DNA of 64,000 nucleotides from JACDAL01 sp963849115 (GCA_963849115.1 CAWKGK010000009.1:868001-932000), one strand, 5' to 3'; positions 52,080 through 62,378 are shown, counted from the stretch's first letter. Notes: generated from the sequence alone by a model not told the origin. Numbers and translations: made by a program.

Positions 52080-55000
52080 CTAACAATTCCTCAACTCCTC
52101 AGCGCCGAGACGAGTGTTGGCTGCAATAATTCCCTTGGCCCGGAACATTGTGGCGGCGTCACTGCGAACAATCTTCTCTTCTTCCTTGAGGCCCCGGGCG
52201 TCGAAAATTTCCGCGAGCGTGAGGAGCGCGTCGGCGTGGTCCAGGATGAGATCGCTTGACTGTGCCAGCTCCAGCCCTCGCCTCGCAGCAACTTCAGCAT
52301 CAGCGGCAGAGCCCCTGAGCAAGTGGGCTCTGGAACGTATCAAGCTCCGACGGATCAGTGTCTGGCGATCGGGGACGAGTAGGGTCTCGTCGAAGGCGTC
52401 GGCGAGGCGAAGAAACTCGCGTGGCCGATCCTGCGCCGCGACGGCGGTGCACAAATACCCATCGAGCGGCGCTGACCCACCAGATGTCGCCGAGCCCTGC
52501 GAGGACGTCCCTAGCCTCGCGGAGTCTTGTCTCGCCGGCCGCGGGCGTCGCCTACAGATGTCTCGATGAGACCGATATGAAGGGCATGCGTCGCGCCGAG
52601 CCATGCGAGCCCGTGCTGCGCAATCACATCGCGCCATGTCCGTTCGTGCTCGTGGAAGCCAGCCCGATCTCCCGCACCGAGCGCTGCCAGCGCCATAAGC
52701 GCATGGCGGGAGCTGACTGAAATGGGATCGTCGTGGGACGAGAGAAGCTGCTCCGCGACAGCCGCGAACTGATCGAAAGGAAGGGGTCCAGTTGACCGCG
52801 TATCCGACAATATCGGCAGCGGCCTGAGAGGCTTCTCGGGATCGCCCGGCAGCACGCGCTTGTCGCAGGGCTTGGAGGGACCAACGGAATGCTTCTGCGA
52901 CACGCCCGCGCATCCACTCGAGGTACTGGATCGCGACAGCGGCTTCGGCCAGACCGACGCTGTCGTCCAAGCTCTCGAACACATCGGCTGCAGCTCGGGC
53001 TTCGTCGATCGCGGACCCGATCTCGGCCTCGGTGGGCGAGCGGTAGACGTGATTCGACAGCAGTTGGACCCTCGCCCGCAACACATCGCGCTCAAATCCG
53101 CCTGCGCCGGCCAAATTGACGGCTTGGGCCAACAAGGCTTCTGTTTCAGCGGGACGACCCGTTTCCGTTAGCGCGACTCCTAGATTCGGAAGGAAATCGA
53201 AGCGACGTGGGGATGTGTCGGGCAGAAGCACAGCCGCCCGCCCAAGCAGCTCGCGAGCCGTGATGAGATCCAGCGCGGCAAAGGCGCGTGCTCCCGCGTC
53301 CGCGAACAGCTCGCCGGCACGCTCGCGAAGATCGGCCGCCGTGCCGTCGTGGGCGCCTAGTTCTTCCCTGAGATGGGAGGCTCGCTCGAGATGCCGTGCA
53401 GCCGATTCGTCAGCGTCGGGCTCGTTCGTGTCTTCGGCCAGGATCCAATCCGCCAGGCGCGCATGCAGCTCAACCCGCAGTTCCTTGGACATTGCTCGAT
53501 ACGCGGCCTCACGTAGGAGTGCATGGGCGAAACGCCATCGCCCAGTGGCCTCGTCATCCAACTGAACGAATCCGCGTCGTTCGAGCATAGTTAGAGCAGC
53601 TTCGACCTCGCCGGTGCCTGTCTCAGGGGCGAGGGCGCGAAGAGCCGAGGTGCGGAAACGGCGACCTTCGACGGACGCCCGTTCGAGGAGAAGCCGCATC
53701 TCCGGGTCGAGTCGGTCGAACCTTGCCGCCAGCAGCGCCTGCAACGTCAAGGGGATCTCAACATCGGCGTCGTGGGAACCGACCCAGCTGCCATCGGCGA
53801 GCAATCCCTGATCCGCGAGCATTGCCGTGAGTTGCTCCAGATAGAGAGGGTTTCCCTCGGCCGTCTCGCAGACACGGTCGACGACGGATGTGGGAGTCCC
53901 TTGTCCGAGCAGGAGCACGGCCAGTCGCCGAGCATCGGGAGATGCCAACGGTTGCAAGGTTGTGGTCGTGGCACGCGGCTTGCCGGCCGCCCAGTTGGGG
54001 CGCTGTTCGAGGAGCTCAGGCCTAGCTAAGCACAGGACGAGTGCCGGGCCGTGGAGGCGGTCGACGATTGCATCGAGGAGGTCGAGCATTGGTGACTCCG
54101 CCCAGTGGACATCTTCGACCACAACGACGAGTGGACCGCGGGAGGCGAGCGTCTCGAGCAGCCGACGGACGGCCCAAGGCGTGTCCGTGGCCGTCGCCTC
54201 ACCGACCCCCAGGACGTGGGCGAGGCGATCGCCTACGGCCACGCCGTCGGGTTCTGTCGTCAGGAGCTTGCGAAGCGCGGTCGCGATTGCCTCGGGGTCA
54301 CTCGAGGGGCGTGCGGCCGTCTGTGCGAGCAACTCGACGAGCGGTGCGAAGGTGATGCCGTCGCCGTAAGAGGGAGTTTGTCCGACAAGGACTTCCGCGC
54401 GGCTCGCGAACAGCGTCGGTGAAATCCGTGGCGAGGCGCGACTTACCCACGCCTGGGGCGCCGAGAACGGTGACCAGTACGCATGCACGCGCGCGTCGAT
54501 CGCGTCCTCAAGCGCGCCGTGAAGTGCTTCTAATGGGCGGTCACGCCCAACAAGCGGTGTCTCGATCCGGATCGGTGTCGGGCGGATTCGAAGAACCCGA
54601 TAGGCATCGACTGGTTGCGCCTTACCCCTCAGCGCGACCGGTCCGAGCGGCAATAGATCGACGTGTCCGCGAAGCATCTGCTCCGCAGCTCCCGAAATCA
54701 GCACGTCGCCGGGCTCCCCTGCTGCCTGGAGGCGTGCCGCGGTGTTGAACGCATCTCCTGAGATCCGCCCTTGGCGCGCGGCGCTCTCGTCCGCAAACGC
54801 CTCCGCGCAGTTAATCGCGATCCGGATCCGGACCCGAGCGTCGGAATCCTCGATTCCAGCGTCCTGCTCTGCGGCGGCTTCTCGCATCTCGAGCGCCGCC
54901 CGCACGGCACGGAGTGTGTCATCCTCGTGGGCGGTCGGCACGCCAAAGGCCCCTACGACTGCGTCACCCATGAACTTCTCGACCGTTCCTCCGTGCCGCT

Positions 55001-55220
55001 CGATGGCTACGCGCATCGTCTCGAAGTAGGTATCGAGCACCCTTCGCAAGAGCTCGGGGTCCAAACGCTCCCCGAGCTCGGTCGAGCCGACGAGATCGCA
55101 GTAGAGAGCAGTAACGAGGCGGCGACGTGTGTGAATCGAGGTCGAGAGTCGCCTTCCGCATTCTTGGCAGAACTTCGCCTGGTCGGCGTTCGACGCGCTA
55201 CACGACGGACAGGTCCCCAC
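52080..55220 (-). CDS. Zinc-ribbon class III cyclase-ATPase-TPR protein (several frame breaks)
   Basis: About 1046 residues as read. Zinc ribbon at the N-terminus (C4, C7, C18, C21), cyclase domain (about 33-215) with Asp42 in YCDLVGST, Asp86 in EKFMGDAVVGAFG and FNTAARLQ. The ATPase P-loop is out of frame: GAPGVGKSRLATDF is encoded in another frame at about 54440-54470, between an apparent missing base near 54482 and an extra one near 54405. A second disturbed stretch spans about 52790-52470, where PFDQFAAVAEQLLSSHDD is coded in another frame. The remaining TPR region is normal. If the breaks are sequencing errors this is an ordinary AAA-fused cyclase. Confidence 0.8.
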   Translation of the reverse strand: MGTCPSCSASNADQAKFCQECGRRLSTSIHTRRRLVTALYCDLVGSTELGERLDPELLRRVLDTYFETMRVAIERHGGTVEKFMGDAVVGAFGVPTAHEDDTLRAVRAALEMREAAAEQDAGIEDSDARVRIRIAINCAEAFADESAARQGRISGDAFNTAARLQAAGEPGDVLISGAAEQMLRGHVDLLPLGPVALRGKAQPVDAYRVLRIRPTPIRIETPLVGRDRPLEALHGALEDAIDARVHAYWSPFSAPQAWVSRASPRISPTLFASRAEVLVGQTPSYGDGITFAPLVELLAQTAARPSSDPEAIATALRKLLTTEPDGVAVGDRLAHVLGVGEATATDTPWAVRRLLETLASRGPLVVVVEDVHWAESPMLDLLDAIVDRLHGPALVLCLARPELLEQRPNWAAGKPRATTTTLQPLASPDARRLAVLLLGQGTPTSVVDRVCETAEGNPLYLEQLTAMLADQGLLADGSWVGSHDADVEIPLTLQALLAARFDRLDPEMRLLLERASVEGRRFRTSALRALAPETGTGEVEAALTMLERRGFVQLDDEATGRWRFAHALLREAAYRAMSKELRVELHARLADWILAEDTNEPDADESAARHLERASHLREELGAHDGTAADLRERAGELFADAGARAFAALDLITARELLGRAAVLLPDTSPRRFDFLPNLGVALTETGRPAETEALLAQAVNLAGAGGFERDVLRARVQLLSNHVYRSPTEAEIGSAIDEARAAADVFESLDDSVGLAEAAVAIQYLEWMRGRVAEAFRWSLQALRQARAAGRSREASQAAADIVGYAVNWTPSFRSVRGCRGAASLVPRRSHFSQLPPCAYGAGSARCGRSGWLPRARTDMARCDCAARARMARRDACPSYRSHRDICRRRPRPARQDSARLGTSSQGSATSGGSAPLDGYLCTAVAAQDRPREFLRLADAFDETLLVPDRQTLIRRSLIRSRAHLLRGSAADAEVAARRGLELAQSSDLILDHADALLTLAEIFDARGLKEEEKIVRSDAATMFRAKGIIAANTRLGAEELRNC

Positions 55221-55322
55221 ATTGCAGTCTGAGTCAAGTGGAGTCGAACCGCAAACCGCAAGGGGTTCTGAATGACTTCCTCCCGCTCAGCAGCGGTGGA
55301 GCGAGGCTGAGCGCGGAGAGGG

Positions 55323-56424
55323 TCAGGGCAAAAGGCGATAGAAGCGCCAGAAGTCGTTCTCGATAGGCAGGATCTCGACACCGCTGTAGCCGGCGCTGGT
55401 CGCGTACTCCCGGAACTTGTCCGCTCGCATGACGGTGCCGGTTGCTGCGGAGGGCTGGTCCTCTCTTCCGGTCGGTAGACAGAAGAAGACGCTCCATGCA
55501 TAGAACAGGCGCTCGGTGTCATCTCCCGGCGCACTGAACTCGCTCGCCCGTCCGCTCGTCTGCAACTATCGCCGCCCCACCCGGTGCCAGCAGTTGCCGC
55601 ATCGTGGCCAACGCCTCCACCGGGCGCGCCATGTCGTGAATGGCTTCGAACACGGTAACGAGATCGTAGCTGCCGTCCAATTCGCCGGCCGCGTCCTTGG
55701 CGCGAAAGCGGACGCGGTCGCCAAGACCCTCTCGTTCTACGTTGGCAGTGGCAAGCTCGATGGATGCGCCATCGGAGTCGAAGCCGTCGACCTGAATCTT
55801 CGGATAGGCGTGTGCTAGAGCGATGCTCGACCAGCCGGTGCCGCAGGCGATGTCGGCCACGCGCGCAGGTGGATCGGACTGAAGCCTCTCATGAACATCC
55901 GGGACGGCCGGAAGCCACTCCGTTCCCAGGAAGTTGATGAACTGCGTCCGGTTGGTGTCGGCCTGGCCCTCGCGTGCGTCGGGACCATAGTCTCGGTAGG
56001 GCACTCCGCTTCCGCTTCTGAAGGCGTCCAGTAGTTGCGGCATGATCGACAGGGTGCCGGCGGTGAGGCGGGCGAAGGCTGCCAGGTAGTTGGCGCTGTC
56101 GGCGGCAAGCAGCACCTCGTCGTGACCGGGGATCAACTCGTAGGTGCGTTCATTTGGTTCCGCCTCGGCGTTCTCGGTCCGAAGGATGCCGGTAACCGCT
56201 TGCTGCTCGAGCCATTCCCTTACGTAGCGCTCGTCGGTGCCGGTCTGATGGGCGAGTCCTTTAGCGGTCGAAGGTTCCTTGTTCAGGGCCGCATAGAGAC
56301 CGAGGCGGTCACCGATGTAGATGGAGAAGATGTCGTAGGTCGCGAGCGCCGCGGAGAACACTCGCTCCACCAGCCCGTCGCGGTTTGCCGCCGCTTCCTC
56401 TGGTTTGACTCCGTTTGCTGCCAT
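55323..56424 (-). CDS. SAM-dependent methyltransferase (frame break near C-terminus)
   Basis: About 367 residues after correction. An N-terminal winged-helix-like region (MAANGVKPEE start, GLAHQTGTDERYVREWLEQ) precedes a class I methyltransferase domain with motif I VADIACGTGWSSIALA and YDLVTVFEAIHDM. The frame ends early at 55519; the continuation EFSAPGDDTERLFYAW to the true stop at 55323 lies in another frame, joined by skipping one base near 55545. The ATG at 56424 has GGGAGAGGAG upstream. Substrate unknown. Confidence 0.82.
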
Positions 56425-56482
56425 CGCTCCTCTCCCCTCGAGCAAAGCGGACTCCGGACATGATCAGATTACCCGGCGGAGA

Positions 56483-58807
56483 TCAGGCGGCTAGGGCCGG
56501 CGCCTCCTCGAGTGCGACGGCGAGAACCTCGGCCACCTCCGAAACGAGATGGAAGCGCATTTCCTGCGCAATCTCGGAGGGGATGTCGTCGAGGTCGGGC
56601 TCGTTACGAAGCGGCAGCACGACCTCCTTCAACCCTGAGCGGTGAGCCGCCAGAACTTTCTGCTTCACGCCGCCGATCGGCAGCACGCGGCCCTGAAGTG
56701 TCACCTCTCCGGTCATGGCCACGCTCGAGCGCACGGGCCTCCCGCTACACAAGCTCGCTATGGCGGTGACCATGGCCACGCCCGCCGAAGGCCCGTCCTT
56801 GGGAACCGCCCCGGCCGGGACGTGGACGTGAATCCGCCGCGAGCCCACTCCCTCCGCCCCTAACTCCGGCGCGTGGGAACGAACATAGGAGAGCGCGATC
56901 TGGGCCGACTCCTTCATCACTTCGCCGAGCTGGCCGGTGAGAGTGAGGCCGGGCTCGCCGTCCATCGAGGTGGCCTCGATGAACAAGACGTCTCCGCCCG
57001 TTCCGGTGACCGCCAGTCCGGTTGCGACTCCGGGCACCGAGGTGCGCTCGGCCGCCTCGAAGTGAAAGCGCGCCTTGCCGAGATACTCCGGCACGTCTTC
57101 TGTCGAGATCGTGATGGGATTCTCCGCTTTCGTTTCGGCGACGCGGCCGGCAACCTTGCGCAGCACCTTGGCGAGCTGGCGCTCGAGGCTGCGAACGCCG
57201 GCCTCACGCGTGTGCTCGGAGATGATGCGCTCGAGAGCGCCGTCATCGATGGTGACCTCCTCGGCCGAGAGGGCATTGCGCTCGAGCTGGCGCGAGAGGA
57301 GATGGTCGCGGGCGATGGCGAGCTTCTCGTACTCGGTGTAGCCGTCGAGATAGATGACCTCCATGCGATCGAGCAGCGGCGGCGGAATAGTCTCGGCCAC
57401 GTTGGCCGTGCAGATGAACAGAACCTCGGAGAGGTCGAAATCGACCTCGAGATAGTGGTCTTTGAAGGAGTGGTTCTGCGCCGGATCGAGCACCTCGAGC
57501 AGCGCCGAAGAGGGGTCGCCGCGCCAGTCCGAGCCGACCTTGTCGACCTCATCGAGCATGAACACCGGGTTCATCGTCCCCGCGTCCTTCATGGCGCGCA
57601 CGATGCGTCCGGGCTGGGCGCCGACGTAGGTGCGCCGGTGGCCTCTGATCTCGGCCTCGTCGCGCACCCCGCCCAACGACATGCGCACGAACTCCCGTCC
57701 CAGGGCCCTGGCCACGGACTCGCCCAGAGAGGTCTTGCCCACCCCGGGGGGTCCCACCAGAGTAAGGATCGCTCCCGAGCCCCGTCCGGAGGCCGTTTCC
57801 AGCTTCCGCTCGGCCCGCAGTTTGCGCACTGCGAGGTACTCCAGGATGCGGTCCTTGACGTCCGCAAGCCCGGTGTGGTCGGCATCGAGCACCCCACGGG
57901 CCGTGGCCAGATCGAGCTTGTCCTCCGAGCGCTGGGACCAGGGCATCTCGACCAGCCACTCCAGATAGGTGCGGATCCAGCCCGCCTCGGGGCTCTGCTC
58001 GCTGGTACGCTCGAGCCGATCCAGCTCCTTGTGGGCCTCGTTAGCAACCTTCTCGGGCATGCCGGCCTCGTCGATCTTCGTGCGTAGCTCCCCCACGACA
58101 TCGGAGGAGTCCTCGCCCAGTTCCTTCTTGATCGCGGCGAGCTGCTGTCGCAGGAGGAATTCCCGCTGCGACTTCTCCATGCCCGAGGCAACCTCCTGCT
58201 TGATTTGATCCTTGAGGCCGAGCTCTGCCAGCGTCTCCTTGGCCCAGGCGAGTGCCTTCGCCAGCCGCTCGACGGGGTCCAGGGTCTCGAGGATCTCAAC
58301 CTTCTGCTCGAAGCTGAGGTCGGGGGAGTAGCCCGCCGTGTCGGCGAGTGCTCCCGGCTCCGTGGTGCCGCGCAGCAGCGACGATGCCTCCGGCACTCCG
58401 CGTGCTTCGAGCACGGCCTCGATCGTGGCCCGGTAGGTCCTGCTCAGCTCGGAGATCTCTGCGGATTCGGGGGCTGAGTCTTCTACCAGGTCTGCTTGCA
58501 CCCATACGGCTTCTCCCGCCCCGGCGACCCCGCTTCCGATGACTGCACGCTGGACACCGCGCATGATCACGGCTCGCTCACCGTTGGGGAGCTTGCCGGC
58601 GTCGTCGACCCGCGCCACAGTCCCGATCCGGGCATAGCCGGCGCCGATGCGAGGAACGAGCAGCACGAGCCCGTCGCCGTCCAGAGCCGCCGTGATGGCG
58701 CCCTTGGCCTCATCCGAGTCAAGGGCCAGCGTGACGACCATGTGAGGCAGCACAACCCCTCTGCCGAGGGGTAGAAGGGGGAGAATCTGAGCGGTTTCTT
58801 GTTTCAT
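56483..58807 (-). CDS. lon: ATP-dependent protease Lon
   Basis: A 774-residue LonA protease of normal length. N-terminal substrate-binding LON domain (about 8-200), AAA+ module with Walker A VGPPGVGKTSLGES and Walker B VFMLDEVDKVG, and a proteolytic domain with the Ser-Lys dyad: Ser in PKDGPSAGVAM and Lys in GGVKQKVLAAHR. It degrades misfolded and regulatory proteins in the cytoplasm. Monocistronic. Confidence 0.97.
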   Translation of the reverse strand: MKQETAQILPLLPLGRGVVLPHMVVTLALDSDEAKGAITAALDGDGLVLLVPRIGAGYARIGTVARVDDAGKLPNGERAVIMRGVQRAVIGSGVAGAGEAVWVQADLVEDSAPESAEISELSRTYRATIEAVLEARGVPEASSLLRGTTEPGALADTAGYSPDLSFEQKVEILETLDPVERLAKALAWAKETLAELGLKDQIKQEVASGMEKSQREFLLRQQLAAIKKELGEDSSDVVGELRTKIDEAGMPEKVANEAHKELDRLERTSEQSPEAGWIRTYLEWLVEMPWSQRSEDKLDLATARGVLDADHTGLADVKDRILEYLAVRKLRAERKLETASGRGSGAILTLVGPPGVGKTSLGESVARALGREFVRMSLGGVRDEAEIRGHRRTYVGAQPGRIVRAMKDAGTMNPVFMLDEVDKVGSDWRGDPSSALLEVLDPAQNHSFKDHYLEVDFDLSEVLFICTANVAETIPPPLLDRMEVIYLDGYTEYEKLAIARDHLLSRQLERNALSAEEVTIDDGALERIISEHTREAGVRSLERQLAKVLRKVAGRVAETKAENPITISTEDVPEYLGKARFHFEAAERTSVPGVATGLAVTGTGGDVLFIEATSMDGEPGLTLTGQLGEVMKESAQIALSYVRSHAPELGAEGVGSRRIHVHVPAGAVPKDGPSAGVAMVTAIASLCSGRPVRSSVAMTGEVTLQGRVLPIGGVKQKVLAAHRSGLKEVVLPLRNEPDLDDIPSEIAQEMRFHLVSEVAEVLAVALEEAPALAA

Positions 58808-59000
58808 CGTCTCTCCGTTTGGTCGAAGGTCACCCCCTGAGCCGGCTCTCAGGCTTAAGAGTGCCGGGCGGGGGGGCCGGATATCCTTTCCCCCTACAAG
58901 CTCAGGTCGGGATTGTTTATTCCCAAACTAGTTTGGTCTGCCCCGGCGGACCGGCGGGCGCAGGCATCTGGTGTGGGTCGAAGAACGAGGAGGATCACAA

Positions 59001-60038
59001 GTGAATATCGAGCTGTTCTCCAAGCTTGTCTCGACGCCCGGCATCTCGGGGCGGGAGGAGCGGATTCGAAAGGTCGTGCGCGCCGAGGTCGAGCCGTTGG
59101 TCGACGAGATCTCGGTCGACTCGCTCGGCAATCTGAATGCGTTCCGAAAGGGACGGGGCCCGCGAGTCATGCTCGCCGCCCACGTCGACTCGATTGGCTT
59201 TCTCGTAAGCCACATCGACGACGACGGATTCATACGCGTCTCTCCGATCGGCGGCTTCGACCCTCGCACTCTGGTCATGCAGCGGGTCCTCGTGCAGGGC
59301 CGCAAGGACTACGTGGGGCTTCTCTCTCCTGTCTCAAAGCCGATCCACCTTCTCAGCGAGGAGGATCGCAAGCGGCCGCTCAAGCTCGAGGATCTCTTCA
59401 TCGACCTCATGCTCGAGCCCGACGAAGTAAAGGCGAACGTCTCGGTCGGCGACCCGGTCAGCATGTTGCGAGAGCCGCTGGTTACCGACAAGTCGATCAC
59501 GGCGCCCTATCTCGACGACCGGCTCGGTGTCTATGTCCTCATCGAGAGCCTCCGCAAGGCTCGCGACACCAAGGTCGCGCTCTCGGCGGTGTTCTCTGTG
59601 CAGGAGGAGGTGGGTCTGCGCGGCGCCGCCACCAGCGCCTTCGGGGCAGAGCCAGAAGTCGGAATCGCGATCGACGTCACGATCGCGGGGGATCTTCCGG
59701 GTGCCGACAAGAGCCAGCAGGTATCGGCACTGGGCAAAGGAGTGGCAATCGGCGTCATGGATGCGAGCGCGATCTCGGATCCCCGTCTGGTGGCGCGCTT
59801 CAAGGAGCTTGCGACCGAATCGCAGATTGCACATCAGATGGAGATCCTGCCGCAGGGGGGCACCGATGCGGGGGCGATCCAGATGTCGAGGGCCGGCGTG
59901 CCGGTCATCACGATCTCGATTCCCGTTCGCTACGTCCACACCGTCAACGAGACGGCGCTGATCTCAGATGTCGATGCCACAGTCGAGCTCATGGGCAAGT
60001 TCCTCGAGACCGCTCACGAGCTCGAACTGACCTGGTAA
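59001..60038 (+). CDS. M42-family metallopeptidase
   Basis: A 345-residue co-catalytic metallo-aminopeptidase. Metal ligands and catalytic residues: His in LAAHVDSIGFLV, Asp in PYLDDRLGVYVL, the Glu pair in SVQEEVGLRGA, Asp in IAIDVTIAGD and the late His in RYVHTVNE. The GTG at 59001 has a GAGGAGG site seven bases upstream; the longer frame at 58971 does not. Soluble, probably a tetrahedral aminopeptidase or a related deblocking enzyme. Confidence 0.92.
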   Translation: MNIELFSKLVSTPGISGREERIRKVVRAEVEPLVDEISVDSLGNLNAFRKGRGPRVMLAAHVDSIGFLVSHIDDDGFIRVSPIGGFDPRTLVMQRVLVQGRKDYVGLLSPVSKPIHLLSEEDRKRPLKLEDLFIDLMLEPDEVKANVSVGDPVSMLREPLVTDKSITAPYLDDRLGVYVLIESLRKARDTKVALSAVFSVQEEVGLRGAATSAFGAEPEVGIAIDVTIAGDLPGADKSQQVSALGKGVAIGVMDASAISDPRLVARFKELATESQIAHQMEILPQGGTDAGAIQMSRAGVPVITISIPVRYVHTVNETALISDVDATVELMGKFLETAHELELTW

Positions 60039-60075
60039 ACGCCGAGGAACGGTGGTGAACGCGAACCGTGAACCG

Positions 60076-60099
60076 CTACCCACGGATTTTCGTGGGTAG
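60076..60099 (+). terminator. Perfect nine-pair hairpin after the M42 peptidase gene
   Basis: CTACCCACG and CGTGGGTAG pair without mismatch around a GATTTT loop, 38 bases after the stop codon. A second palindrome, GCACACCGTGTGC, follows. No long U run, so termination may be partial; the hairpin could serve both convergent genes. Confidence 0.55.
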
Positions 60100-60168
60100 A
60101 CGCACACCGTGTGCATTTGACACCGCGAGCAGTTGACCGATATTCCGGAGTCGCCGAAGGCGTACTAC

Positions 60169-61542
60169 CTACTGGTAGACGATCTCAAGGCCCGCGTCCT
60201 CCGCTCGGGTGAAATCGTCGTTGATCAGCACGACTTGCTTGCCGGCTCCGTCGAGTATCGAAGCCCCGATAGAAGCGCGGAATCCGCTGCTGCAGTAAAC
60301 CCACACCTCGCCGCTGGGAAGCTCCGCAGCACGATCTCGAATCTCGGGCAAGGGGATGTGAATCGCGCCTGCGACCCGTCCTCCCGCCCATTCATCGTCG
60401 CGTCGCACGTCCAGGATGACGATCTCGGGCCGGTCTCGTTCGGCGGCCAGCTCCTCGAAGTCGGCGACGCGGTAGGAAGCCAATTCCTGGCCGGCCCCGT
60501 AAACGCCGGTTCCGCCGGTCGCTCGTCCCTTGGGGCGGTCGATGCCGATACGGATCAGCTGGCGCTGCGCCTCCTCGACCTCTCCCGCCGTGTCGCCCAC
60601 CAGAGTAATCGGGGTGCCCCAGGGGATCACCCACCCGAGGTAGGTGGCGAACCCGTTGGCGAGCTCGACGCCCACGGTGCCCTTGACGTGACCAGAGGCG
60701 TAGGCCACCCGGCGGCGCACATCGACCACCCACTCTCCCGCTTCCAGGCGGCGCTGCAGCTCCTGAGGGAGGACATCGTCGAGCGGCGAAAGATCGATGG
60801 GGGCCGGGCCGCGACGGTTTACCGGGGCCATGTGGGCGTAATAGCGTGGGTATGCCGTGAGTCCCGAGACCACGCTGCGCACGAAATCGTCCTCGTCGCG
60901 GATAACGAGGGCCAGGTTCCCTGCCCTCTCGGAGCCGATGGTGGACGCTGTGGCGGTGGGGCCGGGCGTGGAGGAGCAGAAGCTGCCGAAGCCGTGGGTG
61001 GGCATCACTTCGACCTCTGAGTCAAGTGTCGCGGCGAGACGTCGGACCGAGCGGTATTGGGCGCGCGTCAGCTCGTCGGTGAGCTGCTCGGAGATGAGAT
61101 CGGTACGCCCAACGCTTCCAAAGAGCATCGATCCGCCCGTGAACACGGCTCGGTCGCGGCCCCCGTTGCGTACGACATAACTGAAATGGTGGGGTGTGTG
61201 GCCGGGTGAGTGGAGCGCCCGAAAGCTCAACTCACCCGTCGAGATCTCGTCCCGGTCGGAGACGGGATGGCGTTCGAACGAGACCTGCTCTTCGTCGGCT
61301 ACGACGTAAGCCGCCCCCCTGTGGCGTGCAAGCTCGAGGCCCCCGGTGATGTAGTCGTTGTGTATATGCGTCTCGAAGACATGAGTGAGTTCGAGCCCAC
61401 CCGAATCCACGACATCGAGCACCCGGTCGATGTCTCGCTGGGGGTCTACGACTGCGGCGACTGAGCCGTCTGTGACGAGGTAGCTGCGGTCGCCCAGAGA
61501 CGGGGTGTCGAGCGTGGCGATGTCGAAGCGGTCCACGCCCAC
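60169..61542 (-). CDS. Metallo-beta-lactamase fold hydrolase with two rhodanese domains
   Basis: A 457-residue fusion of the persulfide-dioxygenase/ETHE1-like type. The MBL domain (1-230) has THIHNDYITGG (the usual last His of HxHxDH is Tyr, as in several actinobacterial relatives), SPGHTPHHF and FTGGSMLFGSVGRTDL. Of the two rhodanese domains (about 255-345 and 365-455), the first lacks a catalytic Cys and the second keeps it in VYCSSGFRAS. A role in sulfide/persulfide oxidation is likely. Divergent from the nicotinamidase gene. Confidence 0.9.
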   Translation of the reverse strand: MGVDRFDIATLDTPSLGDRSYLVTDGSVAAVVDPQRDIDRVLDVVDSGGLELTHVFETHIHNDYITGGLELARHRGAAYVVADEEQVSFERHPVSDRDEISTGELSFRALHSPGHTPHHFSYVVRNGGRDRAVFTGGSMLFGSVGRTDLISEQLTDELTRAQYRSVRRLAATLDSEVEVMPTHGFGSFCSSTPGPTATASTIGSERAGNLALVIRDEDDFVRSVVSGLTAYPRYYAHMAPVNRRGPAPIDLSPLDDVLPQELQRRLEAGEWVVDVRRRVAYASGHVKGTVGVELANGFATYLGWVIPWGTPITLVGDTAGEVEEAQRQLIRIGIDRPKGRATGGTGVYGAGQELASYRVADFEELAAERDRPEIVILDVRRDDEWAGGRVAGAIHIPLPEIRDRAAELPSGEVWVYCSSGFRASIGASILDGAGKQVVLINDDFTRAEDAGLEIVYQ

Positions 61543-61603
61543 AGCCTAGGCCAATTAGGCTGCCTCGAGACTGATTCGACCGGCCCACGAGGGGTGATAG
61601 CGG

Positions 61604-62188
61604 TTGGTCGCCTACAACGCCCAAACGGCGCTGCTCGTCGTCGACGTGCAGAATGATTTCGCCGACTCCAAAGGAAGCCTGTACGTCAAGGGGGCGGAGG
61701 AGATCCTGCCGCTGCTCAACGATGAGGCGAACAAGGCGCGGGACGGGGGAAGCCTGGTGGTATTCACCCAGGACTGGCACCCTCCCAAAACTCCGCACTT
61801 CCAGGACTACGGTGGCATCTGGCCGGTCCACTGCGTCCGTGGGTCGTGGGGAGCGGACTTTCATCCCCTTCTTGAGGTGGAGGGCGAGATAGTGCGCAAG
61901 GGATCTGGCGGCGAAGACGGCTACTCCGGTTTTACGGTGAGACATGTTCCCAGCGGCGAGGACCGGCCCACGAGCCTCGAGGATCTGTTGCGGGCGAGAG
62001 ACATCCGGCGTGTGGTGATTGCCGGTCTGGCTACCGACTACTGCGTCAAGGAGACGGCGATCGATGCGGTCGCGCTCGGCTTCGAGGCAAGTGTGAGGCG
62101 GGCCGCGGTCCGGGCCGTGAATCTCCAGCCGGGCGACGATCAGCGCGCTTTCGAGGCCATGGCTGAGGCGGGCGCACTCGTTACCTAA
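61604..62188 (+). CDS. pncA: Nicotinamidase / isochorismatase-family hydrolase
   Basis: A 194-residue amidohydrolase that fits nicotinamidase, converting nicotinamide to nicotinate for NAD recycling. Catalytic Asp in LLVVDVQNDFADSKGSL, metal ligands in TQDWHPPKTPHF, and the nucleophilic Cys in GLATDYCVKETAIDA are all present. TTG start at 61604 after GAGGGGTG. Repeat copy B begins exactly at its stop codon. Confidence 0.88.
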   Translation: MVAYNAQTALLVVDVQNDFADSKGSLYVKGAEEILPLLNDEANKARDGGSLVVFTQDWHPPKTPHFQDYGGIWPVHCVRGSWGADFHPLLEVEGEIVRKGSGGEDGYSGFTVRHVPSGEDRPTSLEDLLRARDIRRVVIAGLATDYCVKETAIDAVALGFEASVRRAAVRAVNLQPGDDQRAFEAMAEAGALVT

Positions 62189-62378
62189 GTGCACCTCCCC
62201 ATAAATACGGTGGCATTCGAGCGCCTCTGCATCCCCGGCGTTCCACGGCTCCGCCGGGGTCGGAATTGGGATTCAATCTGTCGCTCACGTGGCTTCCAGG
62301 TACGCAGCGCTCCTCCCGCCTGGCGAATCGGGCGCAGTGACGATCTCGGTGCGCACCGTATTTCCGGTGCGGAGCACT
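62188..62378. repeat. Dispersed repeat, copy B (MITE-like), after nicotinamidase gene
   Basis: About 191 bases matching 20493-20688, including AGTGCACCTCCCCAT at the left, a shared central block (TCGGAATTGGGATTCAATCT) and GCACCGTATTTCCGGTGCG near the right end. It differs from copy A by scattered substitutions and by a few missing bases (GCTCGC of copy A near the start). The GTACC/GGTAC hairpin of copy A is broken here. Like copy A it abuts a stop codon. Confidence 0.85.
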
